Shown: positions 1-9,167, counted from the first letter of the stretch. The stretch is DNA of 43,764 bases from Planctomycetota bacterium (GCA_024277065.1 JAJRVY010000313.1:1-43764); one strand, 5' to 3'. Numbers and translations are program-made. The notes: a model not told the origin generated them from the letters alone.

Positions 1-1
1 C

Positions 2-538
2 GTCGATGCCGTGCTGCTGCTGCCCCTCGTACTGCCGCCGGTCGTGACGGGCTACGTCCTGCTGCTGCTGTTCGGACGCCGCGGTCTGCTCGGCCCGGCG
101 CTCTCCGCGGCGGGCATCGACGTGGCGTTCACGTGGCGCGCAGCCGTCGTAGCGAGCGCTGTGATGGCCTTCCCCCTCGCCTATCGGGCCTGCCGCCTGG
201 CCTTCGAGTCCGTGGACCCGCGTCTCGAGGGCGTGGCGCGCACGCTCGGCGCAACGCGTCTTGCGGCGTTCACCCGCGTCACGCTGCCACTGGCGCGGGG
301 CGGGATCGTGGCGGGCGGCGTCCTCGCGTTCGCGCGCAGCCTCGGCGAGTTCGGTGCCACGATGGTCTTCGCGGGCAACGTGGCGGGCGAGACGCGCACG
401 ATACCGCTCGCGGTGTGGGGGCTCTTGCAGGACCCCGAGGGGCTCTCCGGCGCGTGGAGGCTGGCACTGCTGGCCGCCGTCCTCTCGGCCGGCGCACTGC
501 TCGTCGGCGAACGGCTCGCCCGGAAGGCGCGGGCGTGA
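2..538 (+). CDS. modB: Molybdate ABC transporter permease (ModB), 5' truncated by window edge
   Basis: This is the inner-membrane permease of a molybdate (possibly tungstate) importer. The reading frame is open from base 2, so the true start lies left of the window. Visible family features are the LPLVLPPVVTGYVLLLLFG membrane segment and, near the end, the EFGAT-MVFAGN loop that contacts the ATPase, followed by a final hydrophobic helix. About 178 C-terminal residues are present of the usual 220-230. Its TGA overlaps the GTG start of modC (GTGA), so the two are translationally coupled and probably followed a modA outside the window. The assignment follows from the ModB-type permease motif and the ModC-like neighbour with a C-terminal TOBE/MOP region. 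Sulfate permeases (CysT/W) are the closest alternative. Confidence 0.9.
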   Translation, partial: VDAVLLLPLVLPPVVTGYVLLLLFGRRGLLGPALSAAGIDVAFTWRAAVVASAVMAFPLAYRACRLAFESVDPRLEGVARTLGATRLAAFTRVTLPLARGGIVAGGVLAFARSLGEFGATMVFAGNVAGETRTIPLAVWGLLQDPEGLSGAWRLALLAAVLSAGALLVGERLARKARA

Positions 539-1608
539 GGCTCACGGCGCACCTCCGCCGGCGCATCTCGGCGTCGTTCGCGCTGGACGTGCGGCTCGAC
601 CTCGATCTCGAATCCGGCGCCGGCGGCGCGTCGCGCATCGCGGCGCTCTTCGGCAAGAGCGGCTGCGGCAAGAGCACGACGCTCGGCGCGCTCCTCGGCC
701 TCGTCCCGCTGGACGCGGGCCGCATCGAACTGGATGGCCGCGTTCTCGCCGACACGGCGGCGGGCGTGCACGTGCCCCCGGAGCGGCGGGGCTTTGGCTA
801 CGTGGCGCAGGACGGCCTGCTGTTCCCGCACCTCAGCGTGTCGGGGAACCTGTCGTTCGCGAGTCGCCGTGCGCGCGGGACGGCGATCGCCGTGGACCGC
901 GTCATCGACGTGCTGGAGATCGGTGCGCTGCTGCCGCGGCGTCCGGCCGCGCTCTCGGGCGGCGAGCGCCAGCGCGTCGCGCTCGCCCGCGCGCTGCTCT
1001 CGGGGCCCCGTATGCTGCTCCTCGACGAGCCCGTCTCCGCGCTCGACGAGCACGCGCGCTGGCAGGCCCTCGGGCTCGTCGAGCGCGTCGTCGCCGAGTT
1101 CGGCGTGCCCGCTCTCCACGTCACGCACGCGCGCGCCGAGGTGCTGCGTCTGGCGTCGCTCGTCGCGCGCATGGAGGACGGCCGCGTCGTGCGGACGGGA
1201 ACGCCGCACGACGTGTTGCCGCCGCCGCACGACGCCAACGCCTGGAACCTGCTGTGCGTGACCGGCGCCGCCGCGGAGGGAGAGTCGTCCACGCACGCGC
1301 GTCTCGGCGCGGCCGACCTGGTGCTGCCGCGCGCCGTGTCCGGAGGGACCGTCGTGTGGTGCCGCATCTCCTCGGGCGCGATCACCCTGCGGCCCGGCGC
1401 GCCGGTGCCGGGCACGAGTGCGCGCAACCGCCTTCCCGGGCGCGTCGTCGATCTGTGGCCCGGCGCGGGCCGCGTGCGTCTCGCCGTCGATGCGGGCGTG
1501 CCGCTGCAGGTGGACCTGACCCCCGAGGCGGTCGCGGAACTCGCGCTCACCGCCGGCAGCGCCGTGACGTGCGAGTTCAAGGCCCACGCGCTCGAGATCC
1601 TCGGCTGA
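535..1608 (+). CDS. modC: Molybdate ABC transporter ATP-binding protein (ModC)
   Basis: Cytoplasmic ATPase that powers molybdate import with ModB; 357 residues, the usual ModC length. The start is the GTG overlapping the modB stop, which removes a long spurious upstream extension of the same frame. Seen: Walker A FGKSGCGKST (about residues 39-48), ABC signature LSGGERQRVALARAL (about 140-154), Walker B LLLDEPVSALD (about 161-171), the switch His in LHVTHARAE, and a C-terminal TOBE/MOP region (about 290-355) of the kind that binds oxyanions in ModC. The downstream 250 bp hold no clear terminator. Molybdenum import fits the presence of moaA 6 kb away. Confidence 0.92.
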   Translation: MRLTAHLRRRISASFALDVRLDLDLESGAGGASRIAALFGKSGCGKSTTLGALLGLVPLDAGRIELDGRVLADTAAGVHVPPERRGFGYVAQDGLLFPHLSVSGNLSFASRRARGTAIAVDRVIDVLEIGALLPRRPAALSGGERQRVALARALLSGPRMLLLDEPVSALDEHARWQALGLVERVVAEFGVPALHVTHARAEVLRLASLVARMEDGRVVRTGTPHDVLPPPHDANAWNLLCVTGAAAEGESSTHARLGAADLVLPRAVSGGTVVWCRISSGAITLRPGAPVPGTSARNRLPGRVVDLWPGAGRVRLAVDAGVPLQVDLTPEAVAELALTAGSAVTCEFKAHALEILG

Positions 1609-1661
1609 ACACGGCCGGCACGCTGTGTGTGGCGGCAGCCCGATGTGACTCGAGAGCCCTT

Positions 1662-1868
1662 CTCACGGAGCCTGGGGAGAAGTGGAGCGCGGAAACCGCC
1701 GCATTGAGCCAGGTACGGTAGAGAGCGCGGGCAGAAAAGTACTCGACGTTCCTCAGCCTGGCTCGCGGCCACCTCTCGGAAGACGAACTGATCGATTGGA
1801 CCCGGGAACGTCTCGCGCTCGGCGCCACGACTGTTCGACGGGAGAACGCATTCGTCAGCCGCCGGTGA
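1662..1868 (+). pseudogene. Possible decayed gene remnant between modC and the lipoprotein gene
   Basis: The 250 bp after modC hold no intact gene. One frame has protein-like composition on both sides of an in-frame TAG at 1719-1721: a stretch reading GEKWSAETAALSQVR, the stop, then RARAEKYSTFLSLARGHLSE and DELIDWTRERLALGATTVRR up to TGA at 1866-1868. The second part has no ATG/GTG start or ribosome site. One base change (TAG from TAC, Tyr) would join the halves. I do not recognise the family. Its end overlaps the 3' end of the convergent lipoprotein gene. It could also be chance coding-like sequence. Confidence 0.25.
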
Positions 1869-2703
1869 TCAGGACTTCTCGGCAGCGATCCAGCGGCGGC
1901 GGCTCGGGACCGCAGAGGGCCCAGGCGGCGAGCACCTTCTCGTCGCGGCCGAGGACCTCGCGGCGGATCTCGCCCAGCTCCGGGTCGAACCAGCGTAGCG
2001 TGACGCGGCCGGTGGGGGAGGTGACGCGGACGCGGACGGTGCCCGAGCGCGTGCCGACGAACGTCGTGACGTCCTGCTCCACGGCCTCGATGCGGCAGCG
2101 GCCGGCCGGCGTGTCCCAGGCGTCGCCGACCACGGGCTTGCGCGGCAGTTCGCGCGCGGGGGGCGGGATCTGCCGCAGGGGATCGGGCGCCAGGGCGACG
2201 CGGATCTCGGTGTCGGTCACGGTGATCAGGTACGTCTCGCGCGCGACGTCCTCCGCGGGAGCGCCCACGGCGCCGACCTCGACGTCGAGTTCGTGGAGGT
2301 CGGCGCCGCCGCCCGCCCGCACCGTGCGCGTCTCGATCATCGGCTCCATGTCGCGCGGCGCGATGCCGGCGAGACGTACGACCGCGCCGACGGCGGGGAA
2401 CCACCGCGGCGGCCCGCCGTCGGCGGTGGCGCCGGCTGCGGCGTCAGCGGCGGACGTCTCCTGGGAGCCCGCCGCCTGCGGCGCCGCGCTGTCGGCACCG
2501 TCGGGCGCGCCCGCGTCGGGACCGCTCGAGGGCGCCGCGCCCCCGTCGCTTGCGTCGGCCGTCGCGGTGGCGCCCTCCGGCGACGAGAGCGTCGCCGGGG
2601 GCGGCAGCGGCACGACGCCGTCCTCGTCCGTGGCGGGAGACGATCCGCAGCCGCACAGCACGACGAGTCCGACCAGCAGCGCGCCGCCGCGCCCGGCCCT
2701 CAC
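1855..2703 (-). CDS. Secreted lipoprotein of unknown function, coupled to the selenoperoxiredoxin
   Basis: About 282 residues. The preferred start is the GTG overlapping the stop of the upstream peroxiredoxin gene (GTGA). From there a short basic N-terminus and hydrophobic stretch lead to VVLCGC, a plausible lipobox, so a lipid-anchored envelope protein is likely. A GTG 27 bp further upstream is possible. Residues about 25-105 are a low-complexity Ala/Gly/Asp linker. The C-terminal part (about 110-282) looks like a small beta-rich domain, with RVRVTSPTGRVTLRWFDPEL near the end, and appears conserved in character, but I cannot name it. The coupled overlap suggests a job linked to the peroxiredoxin. 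No catalytic motif was seen. Confidence 0.75.
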   Translation of the reverse strand: MRAGRGGALLVGLVVLCGCGSSPATDEDGVVPLPPPATLSSPEGATATADASDGGAAPSSGPDAGAPDGADSAAPQAAGSQETSAADAAAGATADGGPPRWFPAVGAVVRLAGIAPRDMEPMIETRTVRAGGGADLHELDVEVGAVGAPAEDVARETYLITVTDTEIRVALAPDPLRQIPPPARELPRKPVVGDAWDTPAGRCRIEAVEQDVTTFVGTRSGTVRVRVTSPTGRVTLRWFDPELGEIRREVLGRDEKVLAAWALCGPEPPPLDRCREVLITGG

Positions 2704-3731
2704 CGTCCGGTCAGCGCCGCGATGCGCCACGCGTCACCTTCCTTCCGCAGATCGAGCGCGATGGTCCGTGCGAGGACCTTCGAACCGTCGTCGCTCGAGA
2801 GCCCGTGGCAGCGCACGGCGACCAGGACGTCGTCCTTGCGCAGGCCGGCCGCCAGGAGGCGGACGTCCGAACTGAACGCCCGCAGCGCTTTGGACGACGC
2901 GTTGTCCCGCGTGAGCACCTTGACGGCGTCGAAGTCGAGCACGGACGACAGACGTGCCGTGTCGAACTCTTCGGCCTCGAACGTGCGGCGCCAGGCGTCG
3001 AGGAATGTCTTGCGGGCCTTGGCGGTCCCGGCGCCCGGCGTTCCCGGCCGCGCGCCGAAGTCGGCGTGCAGGAGACCGTCGATGCGAGTCACGTCCTCCT
3101 CGATCACCGCGAGCAGCAACTCGCCGAGCACCGTCTTGCCGGCGCGCTCGGGCTCGGGCAGCTCCGCGAGTTCCGCCAGGGGATCCTCGTCCGTCGCGCC
3201 GAGGGCGTCGATGGCGTCCCCGAGCGGCGTCCCGGCGATGCCGCGTGGGACGCCGAAGTCGCGATCCACGTAGCGCAGCCTGCCCTCCCTGTCGATCAGG
3301 AACACGCTGCGGATGGCGAAGCCGCCGCCCGTGGACGGGGCGTAGACGCCGTACTTGCGCGCGACCGAGAGTGCGGAGTCCGAGAGCAGGTCGAAACGCA
3401 GCCCGAGGGCCTTGGCGAAGCGTGCGTGACTCTGCGGCTCGTCGGCGCTGATCCCAAGGATGGTCACGCCGCGCCTCTCCAGATCCTTGTGCTCTCGACC
3501 GAGGCACTTCATCTCGTTCGTTCAGCCAGGGCTGAAGTCCTTGGGATAGAACGCGAGGAGGACGGCGCTCTCGCCGCGCAGCGCCGACAGCGTGACGTCG
3601 TCGCCGGCGCCGTTCTGCAGCGTGAAGTCGGGGGCCTCGTCGCCGACCGCGGGCATGTCGCCGGCGCGCGCGACGAGCAGCGCCGAGGCCGCCAGAGCGG
3701 CTGCGATCATCAGTACGTGCGCAAGACGCAT
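2700..3731 (-). CDS. Secreted selenocysteine peroxiredoxin (AhpC/TSA-BCP family) with extra C-terminal domain
   Basis: A thiol/selenol peroxidase of the AhpC-TSA/BCP family, 343 residues if UGA at 3524-3522 is read as selenocysteine. Start: ATG at 3731 with GGAGG 7 bases upstream. Residues 1-24 are a signal peptide (hydrophobic stretch then ARAGD), so it should act in the periplasm. Residues 29-69 are the peroxiredoxin N-half (VGDEAPDFTLQNG, then FYPKDFSPG). The UGA (residue 70) falls exactly where the family has peroxidatic Cys, followed in the same frame by TNEMKCLGRE, with a possible resolving Cys at 76. ILGISADEPQSHARFAKALG and the SVFLIDREGRLRYV strand complete the fold to about residue 180. 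The rest (about 190-343) resembles an NTF2/SnoaL-like domain (weak call). A SECIS-like hairpin lies 21 bases after the UGA. No frameshift is needed. The alternative is a nonsense-mutated gene, but the downstream half shows no decay. Confidence 0.85.
3489..3507 (-). promoter_or_regulatory. Bacterial SECIS-like stem-loop downstream of the in-frame UGA
   Basis: On the coding (minus) strand the bases TGCCTCGGTCGAGAGCA (3506-3490) fold into a hairpin: G-C, U-A, G-C, C-G, a single bulged A, then C-G, U-A, C-G, capped by loop GGUC. Exactly 21 bases separate the UGA from the first loop base. The E. coli fdhF SECIS has a bulged stem with a GGUCU apical loop 18 bases after its UGA, so position and loop both match what SelB recognises. 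The hairpin lies inside coding sequence, as in other bacterial selenoprotein genes. Confidence 0.75.
3522..3524 (-). other. In-frame UGA proposed to encode selenocysteine (residue 70)
   Basis: The triplet is TGA on the minus strand, between the codons for ...DFSPG and TNEMKC.... It sits at the peroxidatic-cysteine position of the peroxiredoxin, with 69 sense codons before it and 273 after it in the same frame. Confidence 0.8.
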
Positions 3732-3757
3732 GTCGTCTCCCTCCGCATCCCGGCTCT

Positions 3758-3779
3758 GCCCGCGTTCGTGCACGCGGGC
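3758..3779. promoter_or_regulatory. Inverted repeat in the divergent promoter region
   Basis: GCCCGCG-N8-CGCGGGC is a perfect 7-bp inverted repeat in the 135-bp gap between the divergent peroxiredoxin (starts 3731) and the secreted protein gene (starts 3867). A second one, TGCCGC-N9-GCGGCA, lies at 3810-3830. Either could be an operator or a 5'-UTR hairpin. In DNA this GC-rich such repeats also arise by chance. Confidence 0.3.
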
Positions 3780-3866
3780 CATGCCTGCGAGGATAGCGTG
3801 AACGGTCCGTGCCGCCTGCGAACAGCGGCAGGCCGATCGAGGAACACTCTGGAGACCCTGGACGCC

Positions 3867-5957
3867 ATGCCACGAACACGGACGCAGGCGCTCCTCTGCT
3901 GTGCGCTGACCCTCGGCGCGCTCGCCGCGCCCGCTGCCGGCCAGGACCCGGGTGGCCGTGCGGGCCGCCCGCTGCCGTTCTCGGACGACCGGCTGCCGCC
4001 GCCGCCGCTTTCCGCGCCCCTCGACCGCCACTTCCGCGGTGAGATCGTGGCCTTCGACGGAGCGCGGATCAGCCTGCGCTGGGACTGGATTGACGCCTCG
4101 CAGCTCGCGGACTTCGACGCCTTCGTGCCCGTGCGCAAGGGGCTGTCGGGCGGGTTCGAGGTTGCCGCCGGTGTGCTGTCGGCGCGCGGAACGGGCGGCC
4201 TGCGCCTGCGCCTCGGGATGCTCGATGACCTCTCCGTCCGCGTCGCCGCGAAGCTCGTCGAGCCGCACGACATCGGGATCGTGCTCGCCAAGCCGGACGT
4301 CTCGGACGAGTCGATCGTGTGCCTCGTGCAGGACCGCCTGTTCACCGCGTTCGATGCCGGCGCCGGCAACGCGAACATGATCAACAAGATCGGCGGCATC
4401 CCGGCGACGGCGCCCGGCGTGACCGAGTTCCGTTACGTGGCGCGCAGCAAGAAGCCGGCGCTCGCGCGCGGCGCGCAGGTCCGCTTCGACGTCCGGCGCA
4501 ATGGGCCGCGGACTACGTTCACGATCGCCCCGGACGGCGCCGCCGCGGTCGTCCTCTCGGGCAAGGACCCCGACACCGCCATGACGCGCTTCACGCCTGG
4601 GCTCTACGTGGCGGGGGGCGCCGCGGAGTTCGCGTCGCTCGAGATCGAGGGCGCCATCGACGCCGCGTGGTGCGCCGCCCACGACGTGTTGCCGCAGATC
4701 GCCGCCGACCTGCTGCATCCGGGCAATCGCTTCGAGGGCAAGGTGAAGGGCGCTGCGCGCAGGGTCGAGGACTACCTCGCGCAGGGGCCGCAGACGCCGC
4801 CGAAGGAGCGCGTCGGCGACGCCGTCGTCGCCGCGTTCGTCGGGCAGGAGGAACTGCCGCTCGTCATTCGCATCCGGGCCGCCGAGGCACTCATGGAGAA
4901 GGGCATCGCGGCGGGCACGGTCGTGGACCGCATCGTGGATCTGCTCGACGCGGGCGACCGCCCAGCGCGCCTGCTCGCCTGGCAGGTGCTGCGTCCGGGG
5001 CTGCCGTGGCACTTCCGCTACGACCCGGACGGCGCCGCGAAGGACCGTCGCGAGGCGGCAATGCTCGTCGGGCACTACTTCCGCGAGCGCGACGACGCCC
5101 TCGCGATGGGCAAGGTGTTCGTCGAGGGCTACTGGATGACGCCCTCGCGCGCCGATGCCGTGCGCGCGGACTGGGAGCGCGCCTGGGACTGGCGCTCGCC
5201 GCGCATCCGCCTGCGGACCAACCTGACCGGGGACTGGGCGCGCTGGTACTTCGCGGCTCTCGAGGCGGCATACGCGGAGATGGTGCGCGTCGTCGGACGC
5301 GAGCCGCCGCCGCAGAACCTGCCGCTGTCCGTGCTCGTCTTCCGCGGCAAGGACGACTTCACGGCGCTCTGCAACGAGAGCGGCTACCCCGAGAAGGCCG
5401 CGTGGGGGCGCTTCGTGGACCTCGAGAAGAACTGCGCCTTCGTGACCTTCGACAAGCGCAGCGCGCCGTTCTGGGCCATCGGGCAGATGTCGAAGCTGTT
5501 TCTGCGCCGGGCCACCGACCGCTACTGGCCCTCGTGGTTCGCCGAGGGGCGCTCGTCATGGTTCGGCAACCCGTCGTACAGGACGGGATCGTGGGACGGT
5601 CGGGCGCTCGTCGTCGGCAAACAGGCCGAGGGGCACGAGGCGCAACTGCTGCGCGCGGCGGCGCAGGGCGGCGATCTCCCCGACGTGGCGACGTTCATGG
5701 GGCAGGACCCGCGGCGGCTGACGGCAGGGGACCGCCGGCGCTGGTACGCGCAGGCATGGGCGCTGCACCACTGGTTCATGCGCGAGGCTCCCGAGGGCAT
5801 TCGCGGCCGGTTCGCGCGCTGGCAGCAGGGGATGGAGTCCCGCGAGTTGTCGCCGCGTAACGTGGATGCCGAGGGACGGCGTCTGTTCCTGCGCGTCTTC
5901 GCCGGCCGCGTGAAACAGGTGGACGACGGCTTTCTGTCCTGGGTCAAGACGCTCTGA
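3867..5957 (+). CDS. Large secreted protein: LamG/DUF1080-like N-half, degenerate DUF1570-like peptidase C-half
   Basis: 696 residues from an ATG giving a clear Sec signal peptide (MPRTRTQALLCCALTLGALA, cleaved near APAAGQ); the open frame runs further upstream but without a better start. Residues about 45-275 look like a beta-sandwich of the LamG/DUF1080 type (YVARSKKPALARGAQVRFDV and GLYVAGGAAEFASLEIEGAI are the usual strand patterns). Residues about 300-420 are helical and repeat-like (HEAT-like character: RIRAAEALMEKG, RPARLLAWQVLRP). Residues about 440-690 resemble DUF1570/peptidase-MA-like domains found in Planctomycetota: PLSVLVFRGKDDF, then PSWFAEGRSSWFG. However, the expected HExxH is absent and GQMSKLFLRR stands in its place, so it is probably not an active metallopeptidase. 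Divergent from the selenoperoxiredoxin. Function unknown. Confidence 0.75.
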   Translation: MPRTRTQALLCCALTLGALAAPAAGQDPGGRAGRPLPFSDDRLPPPPLSAPLDRHFRGEIVAFDGARISLRWDWIDASQLADFDAFVPVRKGLSGGFEVAAGVLSARGTGGLRLRLGMLDDLSVRVAAKLVEPHDIGIVLAKPDVSDESIVCLVQDRLFTAFDAGAGNANMINKIGGIPATAPGVTEFRYVARSKKPALARGAQVRFDVRRNGPRTTFTIAPDGAAAVVLSGKDPDTAMTRFTPGLYVAGGAAEFASLEIEGAIDAAWCAAHDVLPQIAADLLHPGNRFEGKVKGAARRVEDYLAQGPQTPPKERVGDAVVAAFVGQEELPLVIRIRAAEALMEKGIAAGTVVDRIVDLLDAGDRPARLLAWQVLRPGLPWHFRYDPDGAAKDRREAAMLVGHYFRERDDALAMGKVFVEGYWMTPSRADAVRADWERAWDWRSPRIRLRTNLTGDWARWYFAALEAAYAEMVRVVGREPPPQNLPLSVLVFRGKDDFTALCNESGYPEKAAWGRFVDLEKNCAFVTFDKRSAPFWAIGQMSKLFLRRATDRYWPSWFAEGRSSWFGNPSYRTGSWDGRALVVGKQAEGHEAQLLRAAAQGGDLPDVATFMGQDPRRLTAGDRRRWYAQAWALHHWFMREAPEGIRGRFARWQQGMESRELSPRNVDAEGRRLFLRVFAGRVKQVDDGFLSWVKTL

Positions 5958-6020
5958 CGACTGCGCCCCACGGCGTTTGCATGCGGTGAACCTGCCGCGA
6001 TCGGCGAGAATCAGCGCGCC

Positions 6021-7078
<1,058 letters not shown>

Positions 7079-7082
<4 letters not shown>

Positions 7083-8185
7083 CGGACGCGTCCCACACGT
7101 CCCACGCGACGGACGCGACCGACGCGACCGACGCGACCGACGCGGCACGCGAGCCCCGCGTCGCGCCCGCCCTTGCACGCACCGGGCCCCGCGACCGTTT
7201 CGGGCGCGTCATCGACTACCTGCGCATCTCGATCACGGATCGCTGCAACCTGCGCTGCGTCTACTGCATGCCGCTCGAGCACCCCGACCTCGCCGAGGAC
7301 GATCATCTGCTCACCGCGGGCGAGATCGAGACGCTCGTGCGCTGCGCCACCGCGATCGGCTTCCGCAAGTTCCGGTTGACGGGTGGCGAGCCGACGCTGC
7401 GCCGCGACCTCGTCGAGATCTGCCGCCGCGTGTCGCGCGTCCCCGGCGTCGAGGATCTTGCGATGACGACCAACGCCGTGCGCCTACCGGAGCTGGCCGT
7501 CGATCTCCGCGCCGCCGGCCTGCGCCGTGTGAACGTGCACATCGACTCGCTCGACGCCGTGACGTTGCCGCGCATGATGCGGCTCGGACGCAGCGAGCGG
7601 CTGCTCGCCGGCATCGAGGCCGCCGAACGCGCGGGCCTGACACCGATCAAGCTGAACGTGGTCGTCGCGCGCGGCATGAACGACCACGAGGTCGCGGACC
7701 TCGCGCGCCTGACCGTCGAGCGCGACTGGCACGTGCGCTTCATCGAACTGATGCCGCTCGGCTCGTCGGCCGAGGCGCGGCTGTCGGTCACGCACTTCGT
7801 TTCGAACGTGGACACCAGGCGCCGCGTGGAAGCGGCGCTCGGGGCGCTCGAACCGCTGCCGATCGCGAACGCGAGCGACGAGAGTGACAACTTCCGCGTC
7901 GCCGGTGCGCGCGGCGTCGTCGGCTTCATCTCGCCGGTCAGCAATCCCTACTGCGGCGGCTGCAACCGCATGCGCCTGACCGCCGACGGGCGTTTCCACC
8001 TGTGTCTCCTGAACGACGACGAGATGGACGTTCGCGCGGCGCTGCGCTCGGGCCGGCCCGCCGCCGCCCGCCGCGAGGCGGTCCGCGCCATCCTCTTGCG
8101 CGCCGTTGCCGGCAAGCCCACGGGCCATCGTCTCGACGCCGGTCTGCACACCCGCGGCCGACGCATGCACCAGATCGGCGGCTGA
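7079..8185 (+). CDS. moaA: GTP 3',8-cyclase, molybdenum cofactor biosynthesis (MoaA)
   Basis: Radical-SAM enzyme that with MoaC converts GTP to cyclic pyranopterin monophosphate, the first step of molybdopterin synthesis. 368 residues from the ATG overlapping the nadA stop. The radical-SAM cluster motif is CNLRCVYC (about residues 56-63). LTGGEPTLRRDL, TTNAVRLPELA and NVHIDSLDAVT are family signatures. The second [4Fe-4S] site is in CGGCNRMRLTADGRFHLCL. The C-terminus ends GRGRRMHQIGG-like (TRGRRMHQIGG), the conserved tail needed for GTP. The first about 45 residues are a non-conserved extension rich in a DAT repeat from a 9-bp tandem repeat, so translation may in fact begin later. It fits with modBC upstream. 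Confidence 0.95.
7112..7144 (+). repeat. 9-bp tandem repeat (GACGCGACC) inside the moaA N-terminus
   Basis: Three exact copies of GACGCGACC followed by a partial fourth encode the (DAT)n stretch near the MoaA N-terminus. A degenerate copy precedes it. This is a slippage-prone microsatellite-like array in a non-conserved extension. Confidence 0.85.
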
Positions 8186-8230
8186 TTCGCCGGTGCTCGC
8201 GGACCCGCTCACCGGCGGCGCCGTCGAGAG

Positions 8231-8249
8231 CCCGCGGCGGCGCCGCGGG
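8231..8249. other. Strong GC hairpin between moaA and the amidotransferase-like gene
   Basis: CCCGCGGC-GGC-GCCGCGGG is a perfect 8-bp stem with a 3-base loop, 45 bases after moaA and 28 before the next start codon. There is no U-run, so it is at best a factor-dependent or attenuating hairpin. Confidence 0.35.
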
Positions 8250-8276
8250 CACCCCGTCTCGAGGGGAAGGAACGAC

Positions 8277-9137
8277 ATGACGGCACGAATCTGTACCCTC
8301 CTCGGCCTCGCGGTCGTCGTTGCCGTGCCGCTCGCTCTCGCCCGCGGGCAGGATGCGCCGCCGACGGTGGAGATCGCCGCGATGACCACCGCCGCACGCG
8401 TCGATCTCGAGAGCAATCTGCGCTGGATGCTCGCGCGCGCCCGTTCGGGGAAGGACGTCGGCGCAGCGGAGGTGGGCGTGTACGCCGACGCCGGTGCGTG
8501 GCCGCTCGGCGCCCGTTCCGTCGTCGCGGCGCTCGAGTCCTCCGGAACCCGCGTGCGCGTGCTCGACCGTTCGCAGATCGATGGCGACGGTCTCGCCGGA
8601 CTGAAGGCGATCGTCCTGCCCGGCGGCTGGGCGCCCTTCCAGCGTGACGCTCTCGGCTCCGTCCGGCTGCAGGCGGTCGCCTCGTGGGTGCGGGGCGGGG
8701 GGCATGTCCTCGGCATCTGCGCCGGTGGGTATCTCCTGACGAGCACCGTGCGCTGGGAGGCGCAGGAGTATCCGTACCCGCTCGGGCTGTTCCCCGGCAC
8801 CGCGGAGGGTCCGGTCGAGGGACTCGCGCCGTGGCCGAACATGGCGCCCGTCCGCGTCGCCGTCAGCGCCGCCGGGAAGCGTGCGGGGCTGGGAGCCGCG
8901 GCCGACGCGGACTACCTCTACTTCGGCGGCGCGCGCTACGTGGACATGGACGAGGACGCCGTGCTCGCGCGGTATCCCGACGGCAGCGCCGCGGTGATCC
9001 GCGTGAACGCCGGCAAGGGCGTCGTCACCCTCAGCGGCATCCACTTCGAGCGACCGGCGCCGGACGCGTCCGACTCCGGACCACCGCCCGCTGCGGGCAA
9101 GCTCCTGCGCGCCCTGCTCGCCCTTCCGAAGCGGTAG
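8277..9137 (+). CDS. Secreted class-I glutamine-amidotransferase-like (BPL_N-type) protein
   Basis: 286 residues from ATG with AAGGAA just upstream; the open frame extends further 5' but without a plausible start. Residues 1-24 are a Sec signal peptide (LLGLAVVVAVPLALARGQ). The remainder has the class-I amidotransferase/DJ-1-like fold typical of BPL_N proteins: VGVYADAGAWPLGARSVVAA, LKAIVLPGGWAPFQRDAL (oxyanion strand), and the nucleophile elbow GICAGGYLL with its Cys, then YFGGARYVD and VVTLSGIHFE near the end. Proteins of this kind are found secreted in Planctomycetota and related groups with no known substrate. A catalytic His is plausible in SGIHFE. No partner is visible. It is transcribed toward the convergent cusA gene. 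Confidence 0.75.
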   Translation: MTARICTLLGLAVVVAVPLALARGQDAPPTVEIAAMTTAARVDLESNLRWMLARARSGKDVGAAEVGVYADAGAWPLGARSVVAALESSGTRVRVLDRSQIDGDGLAGLKAIVLPGGWAPFQRDALGSVRLQAVASWVRGGGHVLGICAGGYLLTSTVRWEAQEYPYPLGLFPGTAEGPVEGLAPWPNMAPVRVAVSAAGKRAGLGAAADADYLYFGGARYVDMDEDAVLARYPDGSAAVIRVNAGKGVVTLSGIHFERPAPDASDSGPPPAAGKLLRALLALPKR

Positions 9138-9167
9138 CCCACGACGCACGGGCGACGGCGCCGGGCC

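Noticed and set aside
1719-1721. TAG as a pyrrolysine codon
   Set aside because: No sign of pyrrolysine machinery and the surrounding ORF has no start; a decayed gene or chance is simpler.
2700-3521. A separate gene starting at ATG 3512 encoding only the second half of the peroxiredoxin
   Set aside because: It lacks a signal peptide, the catalytic residue and a ribosome site, while the upstream half is in the same frame and ends exactly at the UGA; selenocysteine read-through explains both halves.
3500-3530. Frameshift or sequencing error in the peroxiredoxin
   Set aside because: No frame change occurs; only one codon (TGA) is unexpected, and a SECIS-like hairpin follows.
7112-7144. CRISPR or regulatory repeat array
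   Set aside because: The repeat is 9 bp with no spacers and lies within the moaA coding region.
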